DNA of 64,000 nt, from contig OZ255827.1 of NCBI GenBank assembly GCA_965277625.1, positions 744,001 to 808,000 of the forward strand, read 5' to 3'. Source of the DNA: G965195345 sp965277625. GTDB lineage: Bacteria > Pseudomonadota > Gammaproteobacteria > CAKMZV01. How positions within the stretch are numbered: the stretch's first letter is position 1; every line of letters starts with the position of its first letter. This document shows, in pieces, positions 27,723 to 37,243 of this stretch. The notes beneath the pieces were generated by a model. It was not told the DNA's origin and searched no databases. It saw only the letters and a program-made list of their open reading frames with translations. The position numbers and the translations under genes were made by a program.

Positions 27723-30700
27723 CTAGTATAGATATACGACATCTCGGAGTCTGATTGAATTCGGGGCGCCCACAGCTAGAGAATGACCATTACCGCTTAA
27801 ACTCACTGAAGTACCAAATTGCAAATTTCTAGAATATTCAAAGCCCTTAATATAGCTTTGTTGAGACCAGGTGCCATTGCTCAGTTCAAACAAATACGTT
27901 GCGCCTATATTCTCAGTAATTGCGTCATCATTTGGGGTTCCCCCAACACCTTGGGTTGAACCATCTTCTTCAGTTGCACCCACAGCAAGGGTATTGCCAT
28001 CACCATTCAAACTTAAGGACATACCAAAATGATCACCTGCTCCTGGATTTGATGCTTTGATGTATGCTTGTTGAGACCAGTTGCCATTACTAAGTTGGAA
28101 TATGTACACAGCCCCTGAATCTGCAACACCATTATTTTGAGTCGCACCGGCGCCCGTAGAGGTAGATGAGCCATCTTCATTGATTGCGCCCACTGCAATC
28201 ATATTGCCATCACGGCTCAGGTTCACTGGACCGCCAAATTGATCGCTTAATCCTGGATTTGATGCTTTGATGTACGCTTGTTGTGACCAGATTCCGTTGC
28301 TAAAACGGAACATATATACCGCCCCTGAATCAACAACACCATTATTTTGAGTCCCAACGATGCCCGTAGAGGTAGATGATCCATCTTCACCAATTGACCC
28401 CACGGCAAGGGTATTGCCATCACCTTTCAAACTCACAGACCAACCAAATTGATCGCTTACCCCTGGATTCGAAGCTTTAATGTACGCTTGTTGAGTCCAT
28501 ACATTACCATTGCGTCGGAATACATACACCGCCCCTGAATCACCAATTGAATTATTTTGAGTCGCACTGGCGCCTGTAGAGGTAGATGAGCCATCTTCAG
28601 TAGGGGCACCCACTGCAAGGGTATTGCCATCATTGCTTAGGCTCAACGAATGTCCAAAATAATCGTTTATATCCGGATTTGTTGCTTTGATGTACGCTTG
28701 TTGCCTCCAAGCATTATTACTAAATTGAAAGACATAAACGGCTCCTGAATTAGTCAGTCTAAGATTATTTTGTGCCCCATTAATCCCCGCACTGTCGGTA
28801 TCTTCCCAATTTGACCCTACTGCAAGGGTATTACCATCAGCGCTTAGACTGACAGACCATCCAAATTGAGTAAAGGAACTCGGATTTGATGCTTTGATGT
28901 ACGCTTGTTGTGACCACACCCCCCCATTGCGACGGAATATATATGTTGCCCCTACATCAGAATCATAAACTGGCACTGGTGGCGCAATGATATAAATCCC
29001 TCTGAAAGGGCTACGTTCTTGATATGCCCCCACCGCAAGGGTGTTTCCATCATCGCTTAAGCTAACAGAATTGCCAAAAGAATCGCCAACATCTGAGACT
29101 TGCGGCAAAATGCGACCAACCATGTTGTTTAATTGGGTGTTGGTTAGGGAAACCTCGTTATGTCCGAAGGTCGCTCCACAGGAGGTTGCATCACAGGTTT
29201 TCACGCCATACTGTGGGTTGTTCACTCTAGCAATATAACGATGTAATGCGACCAGAGCTTGCGCCGTGGTCTGATTGGTATTTGTGCTATTAGGACTGAC
29301 CACAATGCCTGTGGTGCTTATTAATTCCATAAATCCTGAAGTCCGATCAGGATTGCTTTGTAATTGATAATGCGTCGCACCTGAAACCGCACTCCATGCA
29401 AAATCAAGGAATTTAGTGCCCGTGGTTAAAACCAACAAAGATGGCACGGTAATAATAACATTGGCTGAAGTTGTTTTGCCATCAGAATCGGTTGTTCTGA
29501 GGGTTAATATAACTTGAGGTCCATTATCGCCTAATCCGCGTCTAGATATGGTCAAGCTTGTGGTTGTGATCACTGTGTTTACCGCGTCATGACTGGTTGA
29601 AATACTGTAAGATAAAACACCATCTTCTACATCAACCACAGAAACGCTTAATACCATGGGGGCTGCATTTAGCATTGAAGCTAAAACGACTGATTGCGAA
29701 GAGATGGTTATGGTTGGCGTATCATTAACAGACTGCACGATGACGACAATCTCTGTCGAGGCGAATAATCCGCCCTCATCGGTGGCGCGAACGGTCAAGG
29801 TCGTGGTGCCATTGAGATTCGCCACCGAACTCAAAGAGATGCCTTGTGTGGTAAATACTGTATCAACAACCTGAGTGAATGAACTTATGGTGACGATCAA
29901 AGTACTGGTCTCCTTATCTGTTGCAGTGGTTCTGATCACAATATCATCAAAATCTTCGTCCACAAGAATCAGGCTGGTAGAAACCAGCAATACAGGTGTT
30001 GTGCTTTGGCTAACTATAACATTAACAGCGATGGTTTGAATCGCGGTGGTATTTGCAGGGTCAACTGCACTGACGGTTAAGGTGGTTCGACCCGTTCCAC
30101 CTAAATTGGGAGACAACACAATAGCATTGCCAATTAAATTTACAGAAACCACACTGGGGTTAGATACAGCCACGGTTAAGGTCAGCGTATCCCCGTCCAC
30201 ATCAGTCGCTGTGGTACCAATGGTAATAGGAACAAACCCACCCAATGTCGTGATACTGTTGCTTGAAACGGTTAAGGTTGGCGTATCATTCACTGCTTGT
30301 ACTGTGAGCACGACCAGTGTTGAAGCAGTTTGCGGGACAGAATCGGTTGCCTGAATCGTTAGAGTAACCCTGCCGTTGGCATGGGCCTCTCTTGATAATC
30401 GAATGGTATTGGTTGAGGTGGTAATGCTGACAATCCCAGTGGAGGAGGCTTGTACAGTAAATGGTAAGGGGCCATCAACCACATCGCTAACCGTTGTGCC
30501 AATGATAAAGTTGGGAAAATCTTCAGCAAGTGTAATAGTCTGAGTTGATAAGGCGATGTTTGGTGGTCCGTCCACTGTGATTACAATGGTCGTGCTGGTA
30601 TTCAAACCATTCACTTGTAAGCTAATCACAACCGTTGTCTGACCCTCAAAATTTGTCGGAGCGGTATAAACCAATTCTACAGTCTGTTGCCCAGAACTCT

Positions 30701-33700
30701 GAGCAACATTGCTTATGTTTGCCGTGCCAAAAGTTGCTGTTGCAGACCAATCGGCAGTACTTATCGTATCACCATCCAAATCAAATCCCGTCAAACGTAG
30801 GGGGATATTTGAGCCAGTCCCTACAGTTAATGTTATACCAGATGCTGGCGCTAAACCTTGGGGAAATTCATAAAGTGCAGGGCGAGACGTTGTATCGCCT
30901 CCGTCGTCTAATAAGAAGAATCTATTATTTGGGGGTTGAGAATAAACCGTCCAATTAAAAACGGTGGAGGTTGTATCTCTTCTATTTGCGTTCAATCCAT
31001 CACCACTATGCCAGATCAGGGCGTAGTGACCTGGATAAACAGTGATACTGCCCGTGGTACTGACAAATCCATAAGCAATGGTGCTGTCATTGGTAATCCA
31101 AGATTGCTCGCCAGGGAAGTTTTGCTGCGCTAATGCCATGCCATACCAAGCATTATGGGAGGTTAAACCACTTGTTGTAAAATGAACAAAATTAAATTCT
31201 TCAACCGTATTGATGTTAATCAAATGCCCACCCAAAGCCTTGACTTCCTGTAAAAATGGTGTCACAGCTGGTGTTGTTGTCACAGAATTTGCATAAAGAC
31301 GACCGCCATGAACTATAAGGTTTTCTATGCTTGTGCTGGCTCGGGCAATCACGGGAGGCATCGCCACTGGATCAACTTGTACCACGACGGTTTGTTGCAA
31401 CATTCCAGTACCAGTCGGGTTTGAAAGTTGTAGCGTTAGGGTAGCAGTGCCAGTTTGATCAGGGGCGACTGAGAAATACAACTGCGCCGATTGCGGGGTG
31501 GAGCCAAGGCGGGTGCTGGTGACTATGGCATTGGTAGAAAAGCTGACGACAGGCGCTGGGTTGGTAGAGAAAATGGTATCACCACTGTGCGTCACCCGCC
31601 ATTGTAAGTTTGAAGTGTTTTGGGTGCCATCATAGCCAGGTATTCTAATATTGCTGATACGTTGTTGATTGCGTATGGTTTGAGAGCTATTCTCGATCAA
31701 GACAATCGAAGTTGAAGGCAAGGTAAAGATTGGGGCGGTCGAACGAATTAACAATGCTGAGGTGGTGCTTAAACCATTTGTTTGTAGCGTAACGACAAGG
31801 GTTGTTTGACCACTAAAGTTTGCTGGAGCAGTATAAACCATGTTCACCGTTTGAACCCCTGAACTTTGATAAACATTGTTAAAGTTTACTGTATTCCCAT
31901 TGGAATCAATGCCTGACCAATTTGCAGTGTTTATCGCATCTCCGTTCAAATCAAAACCCGTTAAACCGATGGTCACACTTGAGTTAGGAGCAATGATTAT
32001 TGGGATGGTTGATGCCGATACCAAACCTTGAGGGAATTCATAAACCGCATATCGACTGGCTGCATCACCGCCATCACCTATTAAGAAAAAACTATTTGAG
32101 TCTCTTTCATATACCGTCCAGTTAAAAGTAGTGCGGTTGGGTGGTGGTCTATTGGCAATCAGCCCATTAGAATGCCAGTTCAGTACATAATGACCTGGAT
32201 AGACTGTGAGATTTGTTTCACCATTGCCACGGGCATAACCATAAGCAATGGTGCTGTCACTGGTTATCCAAGACAGCTCACCAGGGAAGGATTGTTGCGG
32301 TAGAACCAATCCATACCATGCAAAGTGCGTGGTTAAACGACCTGCGACTGTATGGAAAAAGTTGAATTCTTCAACCGTATTGATGTTGATCAAATGACCA
32401 CCTAAAGCACTCGCCTGTGTCAAAAATGGTGTGATAGATTGTGTTGTTATCCCTGAATTGGCATAAAGATGACCGCCATGAACGATCAGATTTTGAATGT
32501 TTGTGTGGGCCTGGGTAATCACCGGCGGTACATCCATTGAATTGACTTGCACTACCATGGTTTGGGAAGACATTTCTGAACGAGTCAGATCATTGAGTTG
32601 CACAGTTAGGGTCGCTGTACCTGTTGTTTGATTAGGGGCGATTGAGAAATACAATTGCGCCGTCTGCACAACAGAAGTCAAGGTGGTTTCCGTCGTAATA
32701 GCATTGGTGGTGAAACTCACCACTGGGGTTGGATTGGCTGAAAAGCGAAGGCTTCCGCTACTCGTCACCCTAAATTGAGCCCTTCGGGCTTGATTGTCTA
32801 TATTGCGGATACTGATGCTTTGTATGTTGCGGTCTAGCTGATTGCCTATAGCAGACAAGGTCAGGACAGAAGTCGATAAGGTAAATGATAGAGGGTCATC
32901 AATAATCGCATTAACCACCACCACAATCTGCTCAGAAACGGAAAGACCGCCCGTAGAAATTGCATGGATGGTTAATGTCGCTGTGCCAGTGAGATTGGCA
33001 ATGGGCCTTAGGGTTATCAACGCTGCATTATTGGATTGGGCGGATACAGCCACATTGACAAGTCTGGTGGATTCAACAACAATGAAGGTCGCAGTGGCAC
33101 CGTTTGAATCTGTGGCATTGATCACCACAGGTGTGTCAAAATCTTCTTGCACGGTGATAAAATTGGTTGAAACAGTCAATGCGGGTGTGGCATTAGACAC
33201 GATGGTGACGTTGATTGGGATTATTTGTATCGCTGTCAACCCGAATGGGTCAGTTGCTCTAATGGTTAAGGTGGTTTGACCGACAATATTGAAAATAGTA
33301 TTTAAAATAATGGCATTCGCTGATGTAGTGACTCTGACAACATCTGTGGTGGACACTTGCACTGAAAAAGCCAAGCTGCTACCATCATCATCTGTGGCTG
33401 TGGTGCCGATGATGATGGGTAAAAAGCCACCAAAAGTTGAGATGTTATCGGTTGAAACGATTAAAGTCGGTGTGTCATTGACTGGGGTCAAGATCAATAC
33501 AATCTCAGTTGTCGTTGTTAGCCCACCAACATCTGTGGCTCGAACAGTCAAGGTTGCAGTGCCATAGAGGTCGGCAATCGATGTTAAGGTGATGGTGCTC
33601 TCTCCGTTGGTTAGTGTTGATATCACCGCATCTACAATACGCGAAGATTGACTCAAGGAGAGGGTTGGGATATCTCCGTCGGCATCGGTAGCGGTGGTTC

Positions 33701-36700
33701 TGATAACCACTGAACCCATAAAATCTTCTGGCACTTGGATGAGGTTTGTGGAAACTCTCAAAAAAGGTGGTGCACTGATAAGAACGGTCACATCGATAGC
33801 GATTAATTCGGTCACTGTTGTGCCAAAATTATCAACGGTTTTGACGGTTAAGGTGGTTCGACCCGATGTACTGGCAGTGTCATATAAGACAATGGTATTC
33901 GCAGATGTGGTTATTCTGACGACGCCCAGGTTAGAGGCTTGCACTGAAAAAGGCAAGACACCATCCTCAACATCCGTAGCTGTGGTATTAATAGTGATGG
34001 GTGAAAAACCGCCAATTCGTACAATGCTGTTGGTTGAGACGCTTAAGATGGGCGTGTCATTGACAGAAGTCACTGTTACAACCACTTGAGCGGAGGCACT
34101 CGCTGTGCCATCATTGACGCTGAAGGTCAAAGTGGTTCGCCCACTGGCATTAGCAATACTGGATATACGCACTATTGAAGTGAAAGTCGTTAATGCGATC
34201 ACCCCTGAGGTGGACTCAGTTACGGTTAAAGTCAGTGTGTCTCCGTCTATATCATTGATAGATGCGCTGATAAAAAAAGTAAGCATAGAATCTTCAGTTA
34301 AGGTCAAAGCCGTGGTTGAAACGTTTATGGTTGGCGTATCATTAACAGCATCCACAGTCACCACCACTTGTTCTGTATCACTAAGATTGCCATCGCTGAT
34401 AGAAATGGTTAGGGTGGTTCGTCCATTGGCATTGGCTATGTTTGCAATTCGGACGCCTGAAGCTGTGGCCGTGACAGTGACCACCCCAGTAGTGGATTCA
34501 GCCACGGTTAAAGTCAAGGTATTGCTATCAATATCCGTTCTGGTTGTTGCGATCAAAATCGTTGCAAAATCTTCAAGCAAAGTCAATGCATTGGTTGAAA
34601 CACTTAAGACTGGTGGGTCGTTAAGGGGTGTAACGGTCACCACGACTTGAGTTGAGGTACTGACTGAGCCATCATTGACGGAAATGGTCAGAGTGGTTCG
34701 CCCATTGGCATGGATGATGCTTTCTATTTGGACACCTGAAACTGAAGTTGTTACTCTAATCAGGCTTGGGTTGGATTCGGTCACAGATAAAGTCAGCGTA
34801 TCGCCTTCTAAATCTGTACCAGTTGTATTGATCAAAACAGCGTCCATAAATTCTTCAGCCAAGGTCAAATCAGTGGTTGAAACGCTTAAGGTTGGCGCAT
34901 CATTCACAGCATTGACCGTCACAACCACTTGGGCGGTTGAAAACAGTGTGTCGTCACTGACAGTGATAGTTAAGGTGGTTTGCCCATTGGCATTGGCGAT
35001 GTTTGCAACTCGGACACCAATGGCTGAGGTTGTGACAGTGATCACCCCCGTGGTTGATTCAATCACGCTAAAAGTCAGGGGATCGCCGTCCACATTGATT
35101 GCTGTGGCAATGGTGCTGGCATCAGCAAAATCCTCTGTAACGACTAAATTGGTGGTAGCAATGGAAAGGGTTGGCGTGTCATTGACGGCGGTTACTGCCA
35201 CCACAATTGCAACCGAAGTCGATTGCCCACCGACATCTGTTGCAAACACAGTTATGGTTGCTGTACCATTGGCATGGTTAATGGCAGATAGAGTGATACT
35301 ATTGGTGAGGGTGCTTATGCCATTGTCTGGTGTCGATACAACAGCATTGACAAGGTTCGTGGATGAACGGACAAAAAGGCTAATCCGATCAGCGTCAGCA
35401 TCGGTGGCAGTGGTTCTGATAACCACCGCATCCGAAAAATCTTCTAACAAACTGATACTGGTGGTTGAAAGCGCCAACACAGGTGGAACACTGAGCAAAA
35501 TGGCGACATCGACAGCGATTGTAAGGCTCACAGATGTGCCTGCACTGTCAACGGTATTGACGGTTAAGGTGGTTGATCCTCTGGCATTAAGAATGGCACT
35601 TAAGATGATGGCATTTGCTGAGGTGGTTACGCTGACTATCCCAGTGGTGGATACTTGTACAGAGAAGGATAATACGCCTTCATCAACATCATTGGCTGTT
35701 GTGTTAATGGTGATGGGCGAAAAGCCTCCAAAAGTAGAGATGCTGTTGGTTGAAACGGTTAATGTTGGTGTGTCATTGACGGGTGTGACTAGCACAACGA
35801 CTTGGGTTGAGGCCGTGTGAAAGTCATCACTCACAATAATGGTTAGGGTGGTACGTCCATTGGCATTGTTAATGCTCGATACACGGACACCTGAGGCTGA
35901 TGTTGTGACAGAAATCACGCCTGGGGGGGATGCAATCACGCTATAAGTTAAGGTATCACCCTCTATATCAATGGCTGTGGCAACTGTGCTGGCATTCATA
36001 AAATCCTCGAGCACCACTAAAGCTGTGGTTGGAATAATGATAGTTGGCTGGTCATTGACGGGTGTGACTACCACAACGACTTGGGTTGAGACCATGTGTG
36101 AACGATCCCTCACAGTAATGGTTAGAGTGGTTCGGCCATTGGTATTGTTAATGCTTGATACACGGACACCTGAGGCTGATGTTGTGACAGAAATCACGCC
36201 GATGGTGGATTCAATCACGCTAAAAGCTAGGGTATCACCATCTACATCCATTGCTGTGGCAACCGTGCTGGCGTTCATAAAATCCTCAACCACCACTAAG
36301 ATTGAGGTTGGAATAATGATTGTTGGCGGGTTATTGAGGGGTGTGACTACCACAACGACTTGGGCTGAGGTAGTGCGTGAGCTATCACGCACACTAATGG
36401 TTAGGGTGGTTCGTCCATTGGTGTTATTAATGCTCGATACACGGACACCTGAGGCCGATGTTGTGACAGAAATCACGCCGGTGGTGGATTCAATCACGCT
36501 AAAAGCTAGGGTATCACCATCTACATCCATTGCTGTGGCAACTGTGCTGGCGTTCATAAAACCTTCAACCACTACTAAAGTTGAGGTTGGAATAATGATG
36601 GTTGGCGGGTCATTAACGGGTGTGACAATGATCACCACCTGAGCGGTTGAACGCCCTGAATTATTGTTGGCAGTAATGGTCAGGGTGGTTCGTCCATTGC

Positions 36701-37163
36701 CATTGGCAAAGTTTGAAATTTTAACTGAGTTTGTTGTTGACACCACAGTAATCACCCCAGTGGTGGATTGGTTAACGCTTAAACTTGTTGCATTGGTTGC
36801 CGTGGCAACATCTAGAGTGGACGGGAAATCTTCATCGATCGTCAGACTAGGGATTAATATTGTAATAGTAGGCGCTGAAATCGGCGTTGGTGTCGGTGTA
36901 GGTGTTGGCGTAGGTGTTGGCGTTGGCGTAGGTGTCGTTTCACCCCCGCCGCCACCCCCGCCACCACAAGCGGATAATAATGCTGATAACACTAAAGCTG
37001 TGCTTATGGTGCTCAAAGCACGTCTGCTTACTGTGTTGAATGTAAGCGCGATTCTGTTGGTCATCTTGCCCGAATAAGCGAGAATAAATGAATAGACAGC
37101 GTACCATTTGCAAATCAAACTGATTGAAATTCGAGTTAAAGATCTGGAAAATAATTTATACAT
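27723..37163 (-). CDS. giant lipoprotein B: 14 Ig/cadherin-like modules, two CTLD-like domains, FN3, seven-blade FG-GAP propeller
   Basis: A single 3146-codon frame with the same plan as A. The N-terminus MYKLFSRSLT begins a segment of about 70 residues that ends in the lipobox LLSAC, then eight Gly and nine Thr-Pro pairs. Fourteen Ig/cadherin-like modules follow to about residue 1430; some are EDF-type and others GGF-type. Two cysteine-free lectin-like domains lie at about 1555-1710 and 1945-2100, with ALGGHLININ and AWYGL/AWYGM, each followed by Ig-like domains. More Ig modules, an FN3-like domain with CDATSC and seven FG-GAP blades (about 2680-3146, ending VVYLY) close the protein. The first 850 or so residues are almost identical to C. 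A more conventional signal peptide could start at an internal Met (MTNRIALTFN), but the longer N-terminus is conserved in C and D. Confidence 0.87.
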   Translation of the reverse strand: MYKLFSRSLTRISISLICKWYAVYSFILAYSGKMTNRIALTFNTVSRRALSTISTALVLSALLSACGGGGGGGGETTPTPTPTPTPTPTPTPTPISAPTITILIPSLTIDEDFPSTLDVATATNATSLSVNQSTTGVITVVSTTNSVKISNFANGNGRTTLTITANNNSGRSTAQVVIIVTPVNDPPTIIIPTSTLVVVEGFMNASTVATAMDVDGDTLAFSVIESTTGVISVTTSASGVRVSSINNTNGRTTLTISVRDSSRTTSAQVVVVVTPLNNPPTIIIPTSILVVVEDFMNASTVATAMDVDGDTLAFSVIESTIGVISVTTSASGVRVSSINNTNGRTTLTITVRDRSHMVSTQVVVVVTPVNDQPTIIIPTTALVVLEDFMNASTVATAIDIEGDTLTYSVIASPPGVISVTTSASGVRVSSINNANGRTTLTIIVSDDFHTASTQVVVLVTPVNDTPTLTVSTNSISTFGGFSPITINTTANDVDEGVLSFSVQVSTTGIVSVTTSANAIILSAILNARGSTTLTVNTVDSAGTSVSLTIAVDVAILLSVPPVLALSTTSISLLEDFSDAVVIRTTATDADADRISLFVRSSTNLVNAVVSTPDNGISTLTNSITLSAINHANGTATITVFATDVGGQSTSVAIVVAVTAVNDTPTLSIATTNLVVTEDFADASTIATAINVDGDPLTFSVIESTTGVITVTTSAIGVRVANIANANGQTTLTITVSDDTLFSTAQVVVTVNAVNDAPTLSVSTTDLTLAEEFMDAVLINTTGTDLEGDTLTLSVTESNPSLIRVTTSVSGVQIESIIHANGRTTLTISVNDGSVSTSTQVVVTVTPLNDPPVLSVSTNALTLLEDFATILIATTRTDIDSNTLTLTVAESTTGVVTVTATASGVRIANIANANGRTTLTISISDGNLSDTEQVVVTVDAVNDTPTINVSTTALTLTEDSMLTFFISASINDIDGDTLTLTVTESTSGVIALTTFTSIVRISSIANASGRTTLTFSVNDGTASASAQVVVTVTSVNDTPILSVSTNSIVRIGGFSPITINTTATDVEDGVLPFSVQASNLGVVRITTSANTIVLYDTASTSGRTTLTVKTVDNFGTTVTELIAIDVTVLISAPPFLRVSTNLIQVPEDFMGSVVIRTTATDADGDIPTLSLSQSSRIVDAVISTLTNGESTITLTSIADLYGTATLTVRATDVGGLTTTTEIVLILTPVNDTPTLIVSTDNISTFGGFLPIIIGTTATDDDGSSLAFSVQVSTTDVVRVTTSANAIILNTIFNIVGQTTLTIRATDPFGLTAIQIIPINVTIVSNATPALTVSTNFITVQEDFDTPVVINATDSNGATATFIVVESTRLVNVAVSAQSNNAALITLRPIANLTGTATLTIHAISTGGLSVSEQIVVVVNAIIDDPLSFTLSTSVLTLSAIGNQLDRNIQSISIRNIDNQARRAQFRVTSSGSLRFSANPTPVVSFTTNAITTETTLTSVVQTAQLYFSIAPNQTTGTATLTVQLNDLTRSEMSSQTMVVQVNSMDVPPVITQAHTNIQNLIVHGGHLYANSGITTQSITPFLTQASALGGHLININTVEEFNFFHTVAGRLTTHFAWYGLVLPQQSFPGELSWITSDSTIAYGYARGNGETNLTVYPGHYVLNWHSNGLIANRPPPNRTTFNWTVYERDSNSFFLIGDGGDAASRYAVYEFPQGLVSASTIPIIIAPNSSVTIGLTGFDLNGDAINTANWSGIDSNGNTVNFNNVYQSSGVQTVNMVYTAPANFSGQTTLVVTLQTNGLSTTSALLIRSTAPIFTLPSTSIVLIENSSQTIRNQQRISNIRIPGYDGTQNTSNLQWRVTHSGDTIFSTNPAPVVSFSTNAIVTSTRLGSTPQSAQLYFSVAPDQTGTATLTLQLSNPTGTGMLQQTVVVQVDPVAMPPVIARASTSIENLIVHGGRLYANSVTTTPAVTPFLQEVKALGGHLININTVEEFNFVHFTTSGLTSHNAWYGMALAQQNFPGEQSWITNDSTIAYGFVSTTGSITVYPGHYALIWHSGDGLNANRRDTTSTVFNWTVYSQPPNNRFFLLDDGGDTTSRPALYEFPQGLAPASGITLTVGTGSNIPLRLTGFDLDGDTISTADWSATATFGTANISNVAQSSGQQTVELVYTAPTNFEGQTTVVISLQVNGLNTSTTIVITVDGPPNIALSTQTITLAEDFPNFIIGTTVSDVVDGPLPFTVQASSTGIVSITTSTNTIRLSREAHANGRVTLTIQATDSVPQTASTLVVLTVQAVNDTPTLTVSSNSITTLGGFVPITIGTTATDVDGDTLTLTVAVSNPSVVSVNLIGNAIVLSPNLGGTGRTTLTVSAVDPANTTAIQTIAVNVIVSQSTTPVLLVSTSLILVDEDFDDIVIRTTATDKETSTLIVTISSFTQVVDTVFTTQGISLSSVANLNGTTTLTVRATDEGGLFASTEIVVIVQSVNDTPTITISSQSVVLASMLNAAPMVLSVSVVDVEDGVLSYSISTSHDAVNTVITTTSLTISRRGLGDNGPQVILTLRTTDSDGKTTSANVIITVPSLLVLTTGTKFLDFAWSAVSGATHYQLQSNPDRTSGFMELISTTGIVVSPNSTNTNQTTAQALVALHRYIARVNNPQYGVKTCDATSCGATFGHNEVSLTNTQLNNMVGRILPQVSDVGDSFGNSVSLSDDGNTLAVGAYQERSPFRGIYIIAPPVPVYDSDVGATYIFRRNGGVWSQQAYIKASNPSSFTQFGWSVSLSADGNTLAVGSNWEDTDSAGINGAQNNLRLTNSGAVYVFQFSNNAWRQQAYIKATNPDINDYFGHSLSLSNDGNTLAVGAPTEDGSSTSTGASATQNNSIGDSGAVYVFRRNGNVWTQQAYIKASNPGVSDQFGWSVSLKGDGNTLAVGSIGEDGSSTSTGIVGTQNNGVVDSGAVYMFRFSNGIWSQQAYIKASNPGLSDQFGGPVNLSRDGNMIAVGAINEDGSSTSTGAGATQNNGVADSGAVYIFQLSNGNWSQQAYIKASNPGAGDHFGMSLSLNGDGNTLAVGATEEDGSTQGVGGTPNDDAITENIGATYLFELSNGTWSQQSYIKGFEYSRNLQFGTSVSLSGNGHSLAVGAPNSIRLRDVVYLY
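36882..36935 (-). repeat. hexanucleotide repeat encoding (Thr-Pro)9 linker of B
   Basis: Nine ACN-CCN units, two fewer than in the otherwise near-identical N-terminal region of C. This is direct evidence of copy-number change since the B/C duplication or conversion. Confidence 0.85.
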
Positions 37164-37200
37164 AATGATATTGCTGAAAGTTAAAGCGAATCTTTAAAAA

Positions 37201-37221
37201 GTTTAGAGTTTAGAGTTTAGA
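37201..37221. repeat. three tandem GTTTAGA heptamers in the B leader
   Basis: GTTTAGA is repeated three times without interruption in the 80-bp spacer between the C stop and the B start, about 38 nt before the B ATG and next to the shared 13-bp motif at 37230-37242. It lies outside coding sequence, where a change in copy number would alter leader length rather than frame. Confidence 0.8.
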
Positions 37222-37229
37222 GTCAATGA

Positions 37230-37242
37230 TGATTGTACTAAA
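37230..37242 (-). promoter_or_regulatory. conserved 13-bp motif upstream of B
   Basis: The plus strand reads TGATTGTACTAAA, identical to the copy before C (46713-46725) and one base different from the copy before A (27381-27393). Read on the minus strand it contains TACAAT, close to a -10 box, or it may be an operator. It begins one base after the C stop codon, so C and B may have separate promoters despite the short gap. Confidence 0.45.
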
Positions 37243-37243
37243 A

